A stretch of DNA of 64,000 bases from Apostichopus japonicus. Taxonomy: Eukaryota > Echinodermata > Holothuroidea > Aspidochirotida > Stichopodidae. Under the pieces are notes generated by a model, which had not been told where the DNA came from, did no database searches, and saw nothing but the letters and a program-made list of their open reading frames with translations. Position 1 is the first letter of the stretch; every line of letters begins with the position of its first letter. Of the stretch, positions 47,101-58,450 are shown piece after piece. A program made the position numbers and the translations under genes. The stretch covers positions 5,145,001 through 5,209,000 of the forward strand of contig NC_092579.1 in assembly GCF_037975245.1 (NCBI RefSeq). Direction: 5' to 3'.

Positions 47101-50100
47101 TGAATATGATCTAGATACCTGAAATAAAACTAATTCTTGTTACTTTCAACGAAATATTCTCTTCAAGATCTCTTTTCATCAATCAGGTCAATTATTTCAT
47201 GTCTAATGTTCACTGTCAAAAATTAAAATTATTGTGATTCTTAATTATTTTGTTTCTACAAGTAGAAGTGTTAAAGAGACTATTTTCATTAAATGTGTTG
47301 ATGCATTGAAGTGGCATTGAAGTGGCAAAATCACTTTCCTTTATATATTACTTTTCTCCTCCAGAGAGGCTTCTTTTTTTCCCAGGATCCAATCTTTATA
47401 AGGAGCAGTACTTTGATCAGCATGGAGGAGAGATGTTTATCGCAGGTGTTATTCTCCTTGTACCAGCTGGGGCATTACACACTGGAAGGATTGTTAGTCT
47501 GTGGGTTTCTACGGAACCTGCCATTAATGGACCTTTCGCAAAGAAGAGTCTAAGATTGACTCCTTTTGTGAAATTTGGTCCAGAAAGCCTTACCTTTCAC
47601 AAGCCTGTCACCTTGATTATTCCACACTGTGCTTTTAATCAAGCTGACCAGACGGGTCTTGATGTTTACTCTGGTGTATTACAAACAGGTGTGTTTCTGT
47701 TTCTTTTGCGTTGTGTTTATTAGTCCATTGATCATTATATTTAGTTACTTAAATTTGTTGTATCAACAGAGGTATGTATATGAGTAAGTGTGTTTGTATG
47801 TCACCCCTAATGTACTGTTTATGCTTGCTTCACTGTATGGCTGACCACTTGTACAACTGCTTGCAGATATAACAAACTCCTACTTTTGGAAAATGCCGTA
47901 CTGTATCAACACTATTAGATTCCTGCATAACTGCAAAAGTAAAGCTGGGATGAAAGTCACACTTGATATGTGAAACCACATTAGTACAAGAATGCTATAT
48001 TGGCAATAAAATCACTAAGCCCTCTGGGTGTCTAGTTCTGTGTAATGTAAAAATGATTTTCTCAAGAGGGAGGTATTGTCCCAACAGATTATGTTTGATC
48101 CTTGTTTCAGACGACAGGAATCTATGCAATGGTGATGGCATGTTTGTGTGACACTTGCTTGTATAAACAGGCAAGTGGCAAATTTCATAGTGGATTAACT
48201 TCATACTTGGTATGTGGATATGTATTATGGAGTACAAGAACCCTATTCTATTCTGTGAATATGTAAACATGATATCTCAAAAATTTCATCTTTCTTGAAC
48301 TTCATACTTAGTACGTAGATCTATCTTGGTGAGTGTATGAACCCTAGTCAAAGTCACATGAGGTCAACAGGTGTCAAAATCTGTAAACCTTGTAAAAGTG
48401 ACACTCCTATATTAAAGCTACAATTAATTTGGGAGTTCTCTGCTGCTATGATTTTCTTTTCTGGCTTTCACTTAATTCATAGACAAATTTAAGACAAATT
48501 TAGACAAATTTCACTCATTTGCTCTACATTAGTCTTATAGGTATGTGGAATTTTGAGCACATTTTATGGCACGGAATCACAAAGCTAACAGGTTTTTCAA
48601 GGTACCCTTCTCTTCTCAGTAGTACATTGGCCTGATGACCTCAATCATTTGTTCCACAAAACAAATTTGATCTCAATCATTTGTTTATTTGGGATAAATA
48701 AACAAGATCATTAAAAGAGAAAAAAGCACTTCAAGCTATGGCAAGCTGTAGTTAGCAACACAATTTATCTGGCAACCTTGCAATTGAAAATAAAGATATT
48801 GTACTGTTTTGATGTTCTTTGTATGCAGTGTTGCATTTTCTAACACAAGACTGTCCCTTTAAAATCATCTTTGGTATATTTTAGGATTGGTGTTCTACCT
48901 TTCAACATGTTATAAATACCTATCTAGCAAAACTTTTTTTAAATCTTCAGATAAAATTATCAAATGGAGCCAAGAAAGGAAACACCTCAGCTGCTCTATG
49001 AATAATCAGCACTTTGCAGTTGAAGCAGAAAAACCATGTCTCATTGGTCTTCATGTCCCTTTCATACCCAAGATTTTGAAGCGTGTCTGCGTCTTACCGA
49101 TTGTAAACAGAGTTTCTGAATTGGGGAATCAATTGACAATTCATCTTTGGTTTCATAATGATGACTCACTGGAACGTAAAGTAAGTAGTAGATTTTGTCA
49201 GCTCGAGTGGTATTGCAATTTATCTCACGGAGTCCAGTTATCTGCCTTAATTCAAACTAAATTGATTTCAGAGTAACATAATAATAACAATAATAATGAT
49301 AATCAGCAGTTATTTTTACGACGCTTAAGCAACCACAAAATGGGGAGAAACCACAAGGGCTTATGGATTACACCTTACCCTTCGGATGGCTTCCAACTCA
49401 ATATTTTTACTCAAATTTGGAATCTTTTCAATTTAGAAAGTCATTTCAGATAAGAAAACTGTAGATTGCTCTTGGATGAAAAGTCCACCTTACTATAACC
49501 TGGCCGTTTATCTTATTCGGAAACCTCCAGATTGCTAAGCCTCCAGATTGCTTCAAATGCCATCGCCTTTACCCACTCGGCCACAGCACCAGTGGAATGA
49601 TACAGTTTCAACCTGATGCCCTACAGACACAAACCTCTCTGAAAGTCAAATTGTGATCATATAGCAGGCGCGTATCCAGGATTTTCTAACCCGGGGGGCG
49701 CGAATTACTATCTAAGCGGAGCGCCACCATCGGTTGGGGCGGAGCGTACAAGAAAATTTCTGGTTTTGATACCCCCCACATCACCGGAAATGGCACTTCT
49801 CGGGCTTGAAAATGAGCAACCAGATGTACACTTTTGCCTGAGTACCAAGTATTTCCCAATAGTTTTTTTCCATCCATAACATTTTTGAAGATTGTCACCA
49901 GTCACACATCATGTTCGACCTCATTGCATGTCCTGTGGATCATTGCTTTTGTAAGTGATTCTACGTCACGGCCCACAATATCCGAAAGCCCCACTTTTCA
50001 TGGTTTTAAGCCCATTATTTGTTCAGAATTTGAAAATTCACATTTCTCGTGAATAAAATCACTTCAAAACATACCCATAATGTTGCACAAAATTCAATCT

Positions 50101-53100
50101 ATGGACAACCAGTATAGAAAAACCCCCTTCAACCACTAACAGACAGGTCAAAATTGCACGAGTAGAGGGATGTATGATGAAGAATGTTTGTCAGGAAATT
50201 TTCGAAAATTCAGACACAGTTAATTTATTGGTGTAGAAATATTGCAACCTCTTATAACGGCTATTATAAAACTTGGTTGAAGGAAATGAAAAATAGCAGA
50301 TATTTCCAATATCAGATAACCGAACACTACACACATAGGCGTAGGAGGCGGGGGCTGCAGCCCCCCCCCCCAACCAGATTTTTTCCCCTGAAAATTCGGG
50401 CAATGTGCTGAGAATTTTTCGGGCACCTATACTGAAAGAAAAATTAATAGCAATGGTGTAGCTTAAGGAAATGAATAGTTTAAAAATTATCTCCTTGGTA
50501 ATTCAAATAAAGTTCTAAGCTTGGCCGACTAATTCGCCATTACCACTGTAAAAGAGAGTTTTGACATAATTGGACCTGTATGCTTTTTCTCCATAAGACA
50601 TTTCGTTGTTCACAATAGCATCCGGCGGTATACTGTGCAACTTTCACGGACCGTACGGTACACGATGCGAAGTAATGACCGATGCTTGCTTATACGATAT
50701 TGACATTAACATGTTAAATGCGCGCGAAAAATTTTGGTTATATTTTTCGTGCAAGTCGTTACAGCCCCCAAGTCCAATTGGGCTCCTACTACACACATAG
50801 ACAGTTTTGAGGCTGTTCACCCTGGAACATGCATTTTCATGCTCACTGATATGATGTGATATCTGCTCTTTGCTTTGCCAAGGGAGGGGCGAAGCCTGTA
50901 GGCAAACTATCTAAGCGTAGCGCCACCATGAGTTGGCGCGAAGCGTGCAAGAAAATTTTGGCCGAAAATGCCTCCCAGATCGTTGGAAATGACATTTCCC
51001 AGGCCTTGTAAGTTGCATCTAAGCATTGCCTTTTTTGAAATTACTAGCGATATCATAGAAAAAATTTGCTCGGGTGGGGGGGGGGGTGGTCGCCCCTTCC
51101 CGAAATGCGTCATGTTCCCCGACGACTCGGTTGAGTTCAAGACCAGCCACAGTTGGTTCCATAGCACAATTGTACAATTGTTTAAGGCGTCCATACACAC
51201 ACACGCGTTATGATAGACCATATATAGTATATATATAGATACATTAGTGAAAGAGGAAAAATGGAAACGTCAAAAATGGAGTTGTCGGTGTAAGGGGTAG
51301 GGTGAGGCGCACGTCCCCTCCGTAATCCTCGATCTGTCACTGGCAACCCTGTGTATATTATAGGGGTCAACGCTGTAATTATGACTGTTCCTCTTTCTCT
51401 TCCCGAGGTCTTGGCGTTTATCTTCTACTCCCTCCTGTTCTCCTTTTTCTCTCTTTCTTCTTTTCTTTTCCCTTCCTTCCTCTCCTCCTTTTCTTTTTTT
51501 CCCCCTCCTTTTCCCTTTTTTCTTCTCTTTTTTCTCTCCTCTTTTCCTTACCCGGGGGGCGCGCCCACAACGCCCCCCCCTGGATACGCACCTGTATAGT
51601 CAAGCAAGGGGTCCAGTGAGATTAGCCCGTTCAGGACATTGATGGTTGAAAATAAACTTTGTAGTGGATGAAACACACTGACCAGATGTCCTACGAAAAA
51701 ATATGCATGTTCAATTTTGTTTTCGTCTGTGGTCATTGACAACTGACAACAACTGTTGTAACAGCCACATTTGTGAATACGTACACCTTTTCCAATATTA
51801 GAGTGCATAGTTTATATTTCAGAACATAGGCCATGAGATTATGAATGGTCTTTGATAATGCATCTGGCAGACAATCAATGTGTAATATATATAATAGTAA
51901 TAACAACTCCCTGATTTCAGTTTATATTCCCCAGATTACATGGGGATTCAAGTCACAGGCTTGTGTTGTATAACAGAGCTCAGTGTTTGATAACACATTA
52001 GTTGGTCCAGTTAATCACCCAGACAAGATTTGGACAGAAAATCTGTACAGACAGTTAGACCTCATTGCATTCGATGTATGAAATATTTAAAGTAGCTGTT
52101 TGTTTTACCAAATCATGGCCACACCAGTTTTAATGAGAGGGTCATACTAGGGAGCTGTTATTGCTTCCTGATCATACATGGGACAATGCAATGGGTGCAT
52201 GCATTGATGGTAATGTTTAAATAAACATTAATTATAATGTATTATTGTGTCATTTCTATTTTAACAGAGCCTTATCAATGAAGAAATCTATCAGCAAAAG
52301 GGATCCATAATTCATGATCCTGTGTCTGTTCAACTCCATTCTATGACTTCAACTTTACATGTTAGCACTAACTCCAGTACGTCACAGTGTAACCCAAGAA
52401 GAGTGGTTAGTATTGTCTGTCAAATATTCTTATTTATTTTATGTCAACATGTAGAGAAAGCAGGTAGTTCCTGTTCCACGGGTAATTTGCATTTGTTGGG
52501 AGAATAGTTGTATGCATCTGTTGAGTGGTATGTAATAATGCTAGCATATGTTATTATATTGTAAACTGTTGTTTTGTTTATATCATACATTAAAGGTATG
52601 CTGTATTGGCCCAAATATAGTATATAAGTAAGTAAAATACAGTAATAAGTAGGGTCACCTTTGGACAAAATTCTTAAACTATATTTGTTATCACCCTGGA
52701 GGACATTTACCTCACTGGGACATTCAAACATCTTGTGTGTTCCTTTAGAATGTCTGAGAACAATTTGGAGAGTAAAGACTTCCAGGAGGGTACTTTATGA
52801 CACTTCTAGCAATTATAGCATGCTATAATTTGGGTCCTATACAGACTACTTTTTATTACAAATCAATGTTTCATGTTATATTGAAACTGTTTCTTTCTCA
52901 ATTTGTCATGATACTCAATGAGAGTATCATATAGTACAGTGAAAGTTACCTCGCAGGTTTACATTTATCCATCTGGGTGAAGAGGGGAATTTCAGATCAA
53001 GTGCCTTGCCCAAGGTCACAGATTAAAAATGTGCAGGAATGGAACCTGTAATCCTTAGAATGTCAGCACATTAACTTTAACCACTTCAATGTCAACTTAA

Positions 53101-55420
53101 ATGCCTTAAAGTCTAAAGTTTTATAATATAATAATTAAAGACCTTCTGATTATTCTCCTTCAAAGGATGTTGCAATGGAAACCCTATGGTTAAAGAACAG
53201 ACACAAGATAGAATTCCATCTTCAGTATAAAGGGATCAAAGATACTGTCAATCTGGAAATAGAAGCAAGATATGGGATGTTAAGGTGGAATCTTTTCCAG
53301 CTTAGTATTCAGTTGCAGGTAACTTTATTTTGAATTAATGTTACAGAAAGAAATATTTGAATATGAGGAGAATGTCTGGTTCAGTTAATACTTGGTACTG
53401 TGTTGTAACTACATAGTATGTATATGTTCTTTGCATCAACAATGTTACCTCATTAATATTTATGAGTGGAAAATTGTCCAAAACAGTTTGTAAATACGAT
53501 ATCTTAACAAGCACAAGTTGAATCAATGTTATATTTGGGAGATAGATGCCCCATGATGAGTAGATGTGCCCCATTGTTCTTGGTTCTCATCTCATGAATA
53601 TTAATGAGTGGGCAGGGCTTAACGTGAACTTTGGTTCATACTGGTATGGTCATGCTGGTGCACATAGAGCACATTTTCATGATGTCTCCAACTTCATGTC
53701 ATTAATATTCATCAAATCGCAAGAAATGGCTTTTAACACACGACAAGAACGAAATGTTTCATGATTTCCATACTTGACATATTAGGTTTGTCACACTACA
53801 TTATTCATACAATCAACCGTGTTGTTTTTTGGTTGCATATCATGAATTTTATTCAGTGAACATTAAATTCTTAATCAGATATCTCTGAAGTAGTATGTCT
53901 AATTAGCTTTACACATGTACTTGGATAATATGATGTAAGTATATAGATACATGCTTATGAGATCATAAAATTTGACCTCATTAAAATCCATGTCTTTTCT
54001 GTTTTTATAGTATGTCTCAACATGATAACACATTCCTTTAAATGTTGCAGCATTAGTCACTCATTTGGCTGGGCATAAGTTCATGAATATTAACATGTAT
54101 GGCTTACCACACTATGTATTTCTTTAGACATCAGAACCACTGAACGTTTTCCTTTCTGTTCTATTGAAATCTCTACTCTGTCGGTCTTAGTTGATTAACT
54201 GATCTTCATTATAAAAGTTTGAATGAATATTTTAAAATGCCAGAAAAAACTTATAACCAGCTGTCTTATAGAAAATATACTGTATAAACAGTAAGTCCTA
54301 ATTAGCATATCTTAAAAGTATTAGTGAAACTGCTTCTGGAGACATACTCTTCATTGATAGAGGTGAAATATGCACAAACTAATTTTCTAGGGCAATCATA
54401 AAGCTTTCCTCTGTTTCCTCTTCACAGATTGAAAAGTTACGACACATTGACCAAATCACATCTCCATTCCAGCTCATTCTACCTGAATGTGAGTAATTAA
54501 TTACTTTAGCATGTTAATGCAGCTGAAGATGTTTCATTACAATGTTGCACTCAATACCAGATTTGTAAACTAGAACAGTTTCTTCAATATCAAGTTTTGA
54601 AAATAGCTGATAGTTACATATATTCCACCAGTTGAAATGACAACTACAGCCTGGACTCCTCTTTGCAAAGTAGGATTAGGTGTACACATCTCATATGTAA
54701 GGAATTGTCGGCAGTATGTAAAATGTTGATGTATGAATAGTAAGATTACATGTACACATCTCATATCAAAGGATTGCACCTAACTTGTGTATAAGTATTG
54801 ATGTGTGCTTAGGTGTTAAACATAAGTATTGATACCAAAGCAACACACTTAGACTGAGTATTGATACTGTATTCAAGTCTCATTGCAGTGGAAAACAACA
54901 ATTACTGAAATTCAGCCACCTGCTTTAAATATGCATTCTCAGAGTTAAACCAGATTTCATTTGTAGTCTCATTGAAAGCTTTTACGGTTTATTTTGCCCC
55001 TGAGTGTAAGAAACACATTTATGTTGTCTCACATTGCTGGTATTTTTTTGTTTAAAACAGGATTGGTTTAATTCACTTTATGTAGAGTTGCAATTTACTT
55101 TTTTTTTCAACCTTACAGCCATCATCAAATCTTTTGATCAGCTAAAACAGAACGTATCAGAACATCTTGATGTAGACCAATCTACCCTGCTGGCATATAT
55201 TTTCCAACTTCCTGAAGAAGGAATTACTGATATCAAAAAGCACAAAACACCAGGAACTCTTTTGTTAGAGAAGCTGACCAAAAGTTCACTAATATCTCCC
55301 ACAAATGTCACAAAATTCGAAAATGCCTTAACAGAACAAGGAAATGAAGAATGTGGAAAACTTGTCAGAGATTTTAGATGGGAAAATCCTGTAGTTCAAG
55401 CAACATTGTGCAAACAATAA
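40869..55420 (+). CDS. Tandem-module DED-ZU5-UPA protein, 14 exons (5' end not found)
   Basis: Exons: 40869-41192, 41887-42373, 42558-42784, 43456-43617, 44386-44538, 45249-45297, 45994-46343, 46742-46919, 47386-47688 (or from 47365), 48951-49180, 52268-52405, 53166-53318, 54428-54488, 55119-55420 (TAA). All borders are AG/GT and every junction is phase-compatible, giving roughly 1,040 residues. Order: DED1, acidic linker, ZU5-1, UPA-1 (three exons), short linker, DED2, UBA-like, ZU5-2, UPA-2 (three exons), linker, DED3. Introns after equivalent positions in both modules have the same phase, so an internal duplication of a whole DED-ZU5-UPA unit is inferred. ZU5-UPA-death-fold proteins (UNC5CL, PIDD, UNC5 tails) signal in apoptosis and NF-kB pathways. 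No signal peptide or membrane segment is seen, so a cytosolic adaptor is likely. One frameshift lies in ZU5-1. It could instead be two adjacent genes, split before DED2. Confidence 0.7.
41887..42373 (+). CDS. Exon: acidic linker and ZU5-1, frame broken once
   Basis: Begins after ctattttcag. About 50 residues are Asp/Glu-rich, then ZU5 strands YEGGTITIMGVHLTIPEDAL and, in the next frame (+1), RMTPLIKLEPEGLTLDKPAQ and LTIPHSAIIPE. The exon is 487 nt, one more than phase agreement with its neighbours requires. The first frame stops at 42213-42215. The switch must lie between about 42176 and 42205, a C-rich stretch (gatccc, ctccct, ggcccc). Either a sequencing or assembly indel or a real disabling insertion. 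Confidence 0.7.
42558..44538 (+). CDS. Exons 42558-42784, 43456-43617, 44386-44538: UPA-1
   Basis: Three exons, all phase 0 after the first. GEITWTEEKSIDWKLDPEKI and DANDDVLITVCFCKDSDEEY correspond to the early strands of the UPA domain (the UNC5/PIDD/ankyrin conserved domain next to ZU5). LLLEDHHPKLCLGNYTTSQ and DHVSYIDLIMSSPSGGYHL correspond to the middle strands. DYLCAASRVSRQFRLTRDKD with MVDVKLKVFQNEMNQTALIL corresponds to the last strands. The resemblance is in strand pattern and order to UNC5-type UPA, and identity is low. Confidence 0.6.
43700..43840 (+). repeat. tRNA-derived SINE fragment, intronic
   Basis: Contains a box A-like gtgtagcagttagagtg and a box B-like ggttcaaaatcccag at tRNA spacing, followed by a non-tRNA tail. 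It lies in the UPA-1 intron. Confidence 0.5.
45249..45297 (+). CDS. Exon: short linker between UPA-1 and DED2
   Basis: 49 nt encoding VKDILLSPESQKILHP, ending in phase 1. It is positionally equivalent to 54428-54488 in the second module (61 nt, same phase, IEKLRH...FQLILPE), which supports the module duplication. Confidence 0.55.
45994..46343 (+). CDS. Exon: DED2
   Basis: Death-fold helices KYEKLKGDIAKLLDKQHWAK, LGMLFGLRPAENETIQEA, LMKILDERELIMPDRMIGMY and EGLKAIHFDKVARLVLEYID. The ILDERELIMPDRMIGMYEGL stretch closely follows the DED helix 4-5 consensus (LLEERGLLSxxNLxxLxxLL). A Lys/Glu-rich tail follows. Phase 1 in, phase 0 out. Confidence 0.7.
46742..46919 (+). CDS. Exon: UBA-like domain
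   Basis: After a basic linker, residues TILIEEGYKRLDVQRALKLS and NGKLDLGRRILL follow the ubiquitin-associated domain pattern (xxLxxMGF...xxALrxtxgxxxxAxxxLL), with Gly-Tyr in place of the usual Met-Gly-Phe/Tyr core. UBA domains bind ubiquitin. Its placement between a DED and a ZU5 is unusual. Phase 0 in, phase 1 out. Confidence 0.55.
47386..47688 (+). CDS. Exon: ZU5-2
   Basis: FDQHGGEMFIAGVILLVPAG, RIVSLWVSTEPAINGPF, RLTPFVKFGPESLTFHKPVT and LIIPHCAF give a complete ZU5 domain, including the conserved 'L(T)PxVxxGPxxLxFxKPVxLxIPHC' signature of UNC5 and ankyrins. Two acceptors in the same phase are possible: 47365 (cctccag) or 47386 (tttttttcccag); the latter has the better pyrimidine tract. 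Confidence 0.8.
48951..53318 (+). CDS. Exons 48951-49180, 52268-52405, 53166-53318: UPA-2
   Basis: DKIIKWSQERKHLSCSMNNQ, AEKPCLIGLHVPFIPKILKR and ELGNQLTIHLWFHNDDSLER match the start of UPA. SLINEEIYQQKGSIIHDPVS and DVAMETLWLKNRHKIEFHLQ with WNLFQLSIQLQ match the middle and end. The exon pattern and phases (1-0, 0-0, 0-0) equal those of UPA-1. The 3.1 kb intron after the first exon is swollen by a SINE and a large transposon-like element. Confidence 0.6.
49276..49590 (-). repeat. tRNA-Ser/Leu-derived SINE (minus strand), intronic
   Basis: On the minus strand it starts ggtgctgtggccgagtgggt, continues aaaggcgatggcatttgaag, like a class II tRNA acceptor/D-arm with a TGA-like anticodon region, and ends in an (ATT)n-rich tail at about 49276-49306. 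Box B is degenerate. Confidence 0.6.
49665..51594. mobile_element. Non-autonomous DNA transposon, hAT-like termini, composite interior
   Basis: Ends caggcgcgtatccagg and cctggatacgcacctg are inverted apart from one mismatch. Possible 5 bp duplication tatag; the 8 bp expected for hAT is not found. Inside, two copies about 1.2 kb apart of a ctatctaagcg.agcgccacca block (49710 and 50908) and a cgggggctgcagccccc block (about 50350) suggest nested or duplicated elements. No transposase ORF. Confidence 0.65.
52940..53100 (-). repeat. SINE fragment (minus strand) with conserved-core-like tail
   Basis: Read on the minus strand: gtggttaaagt (box A-like), ggttccattcc (box B-like), then gaccttgggcaaggcacttg and cacccagatggataaatgta. 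The latter two blocks are typical of widespread SINE central/tail domains in marine invertebrates. It lies in the UPA-2 intron. Confidence 0.6.
54428..54488 (+). CDS. Exon: linker between UPA-2 and DED3
   Basis: 61 nt between ttcctcttcacag and t|gtgagtaa, encoding IEKLRHIDQITSPFQLILPE. It ends in phase 1, as does 45249-45297. Confidence 0.55.
55119..55420 (+). CDS. Terminal exon: DED3 with short tail
   Basis: After tttttttttcaaccttacag. Helices IIKSFDQLKQNVSEHLDVDQ, TLLAYIFQLPEEGITDI, TPGTLLLEKLTKSSLISPTN, VTKFENALTEQGNEECGKLV. The TPGxxLLxxL core parallels TPGITLINFM in DED1. It ends WENPVVQATLCKQ then TAA. Confidence 0.7.
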
Positions 55421-55832
55421 TGACTGAAATCATATTGTGGGTTATTGTAGGCAAGTAGATATGAACATATCACCAGTGATGATGTAACACTAACCAGGAA
55501 CTTGTTCACTTGAGAGGGGCAGAGGAAGTCAGTAAGTCTTTCTGTAATCACTGTTAATTACAGTTGGAGCTTATTAAACAGGATTATATGCTTAATTACA
55601 CCTGTATGAGTGACTTATATACAATATGCTTCTCCCCCTCTTACATGGTTATGTATGTAAATACTTTATGTGACTATATGCTCTATTCTTGGCTTTGATA
55701 AGCAAACAATTAAAAGTTACCTATGCATTCATGTCAGCGTGTGTGTGTGTATGCTGTAAGTTTTGGTTTCGATGAGAATCATAATCAATGCAGTCATGAT
55801 GACTTGTGTGCGTATGTGTGGATGTGACACAG

Positions 55833-55973
55833 ATGCCGACCGAAAAATTCACTGATTTCTTCACAAAATTAGAAAAAGCCCTGACAGAGAAAGAAAACGA
55901 AGGATGTGCAAGACTTGTCAGAGATTTCAGAAGAAACAAAACTGTACTTCAAGCAACAATGTGTCAGGAATAG
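55833..55973 (+). pseudogene. 46-codon duplicate of the DED3 C-terminal half
   Basis: Open from ATG 55833 to TAG 55971-55973. It reads FFTKLEKALTEKENEGCARL and VLQATMCQE, aligning with ...KFENALTEQGNEECGKLV... and ...VVQATLCKQ of the terminal exon. The N-terminal helices are missing, and repeat sequence (gtgtgtgtgtatg, about 55739) abuts it upstream. It is a remnant of a tandem last-exon duplication or of a former neighbouring paralogue. Confidence 0.75.
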
Positions 55974-56220
55974 ATTTATGGCTTGTCAAAATTTTGCTGT
56001 GGGCACTTAATTAGCACCATCGTATGCAAACATATTTATTCGCAGATTGGAATAGGAAAAGCTTTCATTTTCTACGCTTAAGCCGTAACATTATTACAGA
56101 TATATTGACAATATATTTTTCGTCAGGCCACATGGTGAACAAATCGCTCAAGTGTTTTTTTTTTTTTTTGTACATGTTAATTCATTTCATTACAGTATTA
56201 AATTTTCTGTAGAAGTCTTA

Positions 56221-56740
56221 CAAAACCAAACATTTTCGTTTCTGATGGTAATCGTAACCTTTGTAGTCATTCAGGTGGATGAGTGTGTGCATGTGTATGT
56301 GCATGTGACGCCTTGCTTTTAAACATGATATCTCAATAAGGGAAGCTTGTACCAATCTCATATTTCTTGTGTAGGAGTTCCACATTGAGTAAAAGAAGTC
56401 TATTGGTTTTTAGAGGAGTCCAAAGGTCATTTGGGGTCACCAAGGGTCAGATTGTGAAAACCTTGTAAACACGACATCTCAAGAAGGGAAGCTTGGACCA
56501 ATTTCATATTAAGTATGTAGTTGTGGCATGTTGAGTTCAAGATCCCTATGGCTTTGGTGAGGTCAAAGGTCATTGGGGTCATTAGGGGCCAAATTGAGAA
56601 AACCTTGAAGACGAGATATGTCATACGTTTTGTAGAGTTGTGACTTTTGTAATTGTGCTCCCCTGGCCCAAATTGTGAAAACCTTGAAGACAGGATATCA
56701 CGAAGACATGAGATATGTCATACGTTTTGTGGAGTTGTTA
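56221..56740 (+). repeat. AGGTCA-family dispersed repeat copy
   Basis: Starts with a cgtttctgatggtaatcgtaa segment and a gtgtgcatgtgtatgtg run, then repeats of tctcaa.aagggaagcttg.acca, tccaaaggtcatttggggtc and gtgaaaaccttgtaaacacg. This is the same order as the 27.5-29.1 kb copies, so it represents a defined element rather than random satellite. Confidence 0.75.
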
Positions 56741-58450
56741 CTTTTGTAAATTGTGCTCCCTATAGGCCCAATAGCCGTCAGTATTAGACACCAAATAAGG
56801 AACGCAGGCCTAGCCTATGGTCCAGCTAAACATCTAGGTGGAAACTTTAAAACTAGGGCTAGACCCTAGCGTAGGTCATTTGGGCCTATAGAAATTGAAC
56901 TATGAAGAATGCTGAAACAGTGTATCACCGTGTTGTTAAGCAGTGGAGCCTTGATAAAAGTGAGGGCGCTTCGCGTTGTACATATATACATTGCGCATTC
57001 CACTTTGAAATTGATTTGAAATCAATATAACGAAATGATTTTTTCGAAAGAGTAGACCTGCATAGACATGTTATAGCGATCAAATGGTAAGTTCTATACT
57101 CCTGACGTAAGAACCAACTTTGAAAACCCTTTCTTTCTTTTTTGGCCTCTAATTACTGGAGCAAGTGGAGTGTTTTATGTAACTTTAAATGTCTAAAAAG
57201 TGTCATTTCCGGTATCTGAGAAGTTCATGGCAAACATTTTTCTGGCTTGTATTATTCCAGTTCTCCACTCAGTGTGCCATAGTTATCCCAGGAAAATGCC
57301 GTGAAAAAGCAACACACCTACTTTTATGTAATACTTCCATATTAGTGTATGTATGCAGTAAATTTAATGTTGCAAAGTGGGTAGTAGTTTATGCAGGATA
57401 ACAGATCCCACCTAATGTAGTGATAGTGCAAAAAGCAGTTTGTTGCATGTCTACATTCAGACAGCCATCAAATGATGAGATGTTAGCACGAGTAGTTGCT
57501 TCAGTGTGTCGCTTTGCCTACGAAACTTTGTTCCGCGAACATGATTAGTGAAATCATTTAGCCTTAAAGTCATAGTTGAGTAAGTTAAGATACATAGCTT
57601 TTAAAATTACTCCCACGAACCTGAGTAGGCTTCGGCCTATATCAAAACTCAGCTAGGCCTATACTAGCTGTTAATGTCGCTTTGCCAAATTACAGTGTTG
57701 GGAATATGTTGCAAACTAGAGGATGTGTTTGAATATTTGTCCAATTCTAAATATGTTAATAGACTGAAATATTATAGGTTTAAAATAAGACCTAGGCTAA
57801 CCTAAGTTAGACCAAAGGCAAGGCTGCGTACAGAGGCCTAAGTTGGGCTAAGCCTATTTGCCTTGTATTGAATTGTTAGTGATAAGCCCAGGACATCATA
57901 ATCGTCAACCCATGTTATTCTGGCATGTGGATCTATCGTTAGATTTTTTAGTAAAATGCGGTGGTGATATTTTTTGTCATTAGGCTTTAGTCATATCACA
58001 ACAAATAGGACAGCAGTAGCCGGTCTATGTGCCAAGGCTAACTATATCCAGAGTCCAGTTAATAACAATACAGCAGCTGAGCAGACGATCATTAGTATCA
58101 TTAGATTCCTATGTAATTGCTTCTACTATCGCTTCCTAAAAATTACCTGTACAAACTGCAGTCCACTGCCACATTTTTGACGATTTTGGCACCCAAATGC
58201 GGCACACGATATATCCATTTCGAGTGACTTATGCCAAATATATCCCTTTAGTTATGTCAAAGATGTGATTGTATTACGCGACGGTACTTTCTTGCCGTAC
58301 AAGCAAAGCGCCACCAGTTGGATGAGTGGCTTCAGTTGACGCATGACGTCATTCTCCCTACTTTCATTTCTATGTTTAGGCCTACCAAAAAGGATCTATG
58401 TTAGAAAAAGAAGAAGAGTACACATTTAGACTCGGATCAAGAACTAGAAA
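56741..58450. other. Non-coding interval
   Basis: Many taggcct/aggccta words, but no exon, RNA gene or inverted-repeat element that I can support. Confidence 0.35.
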
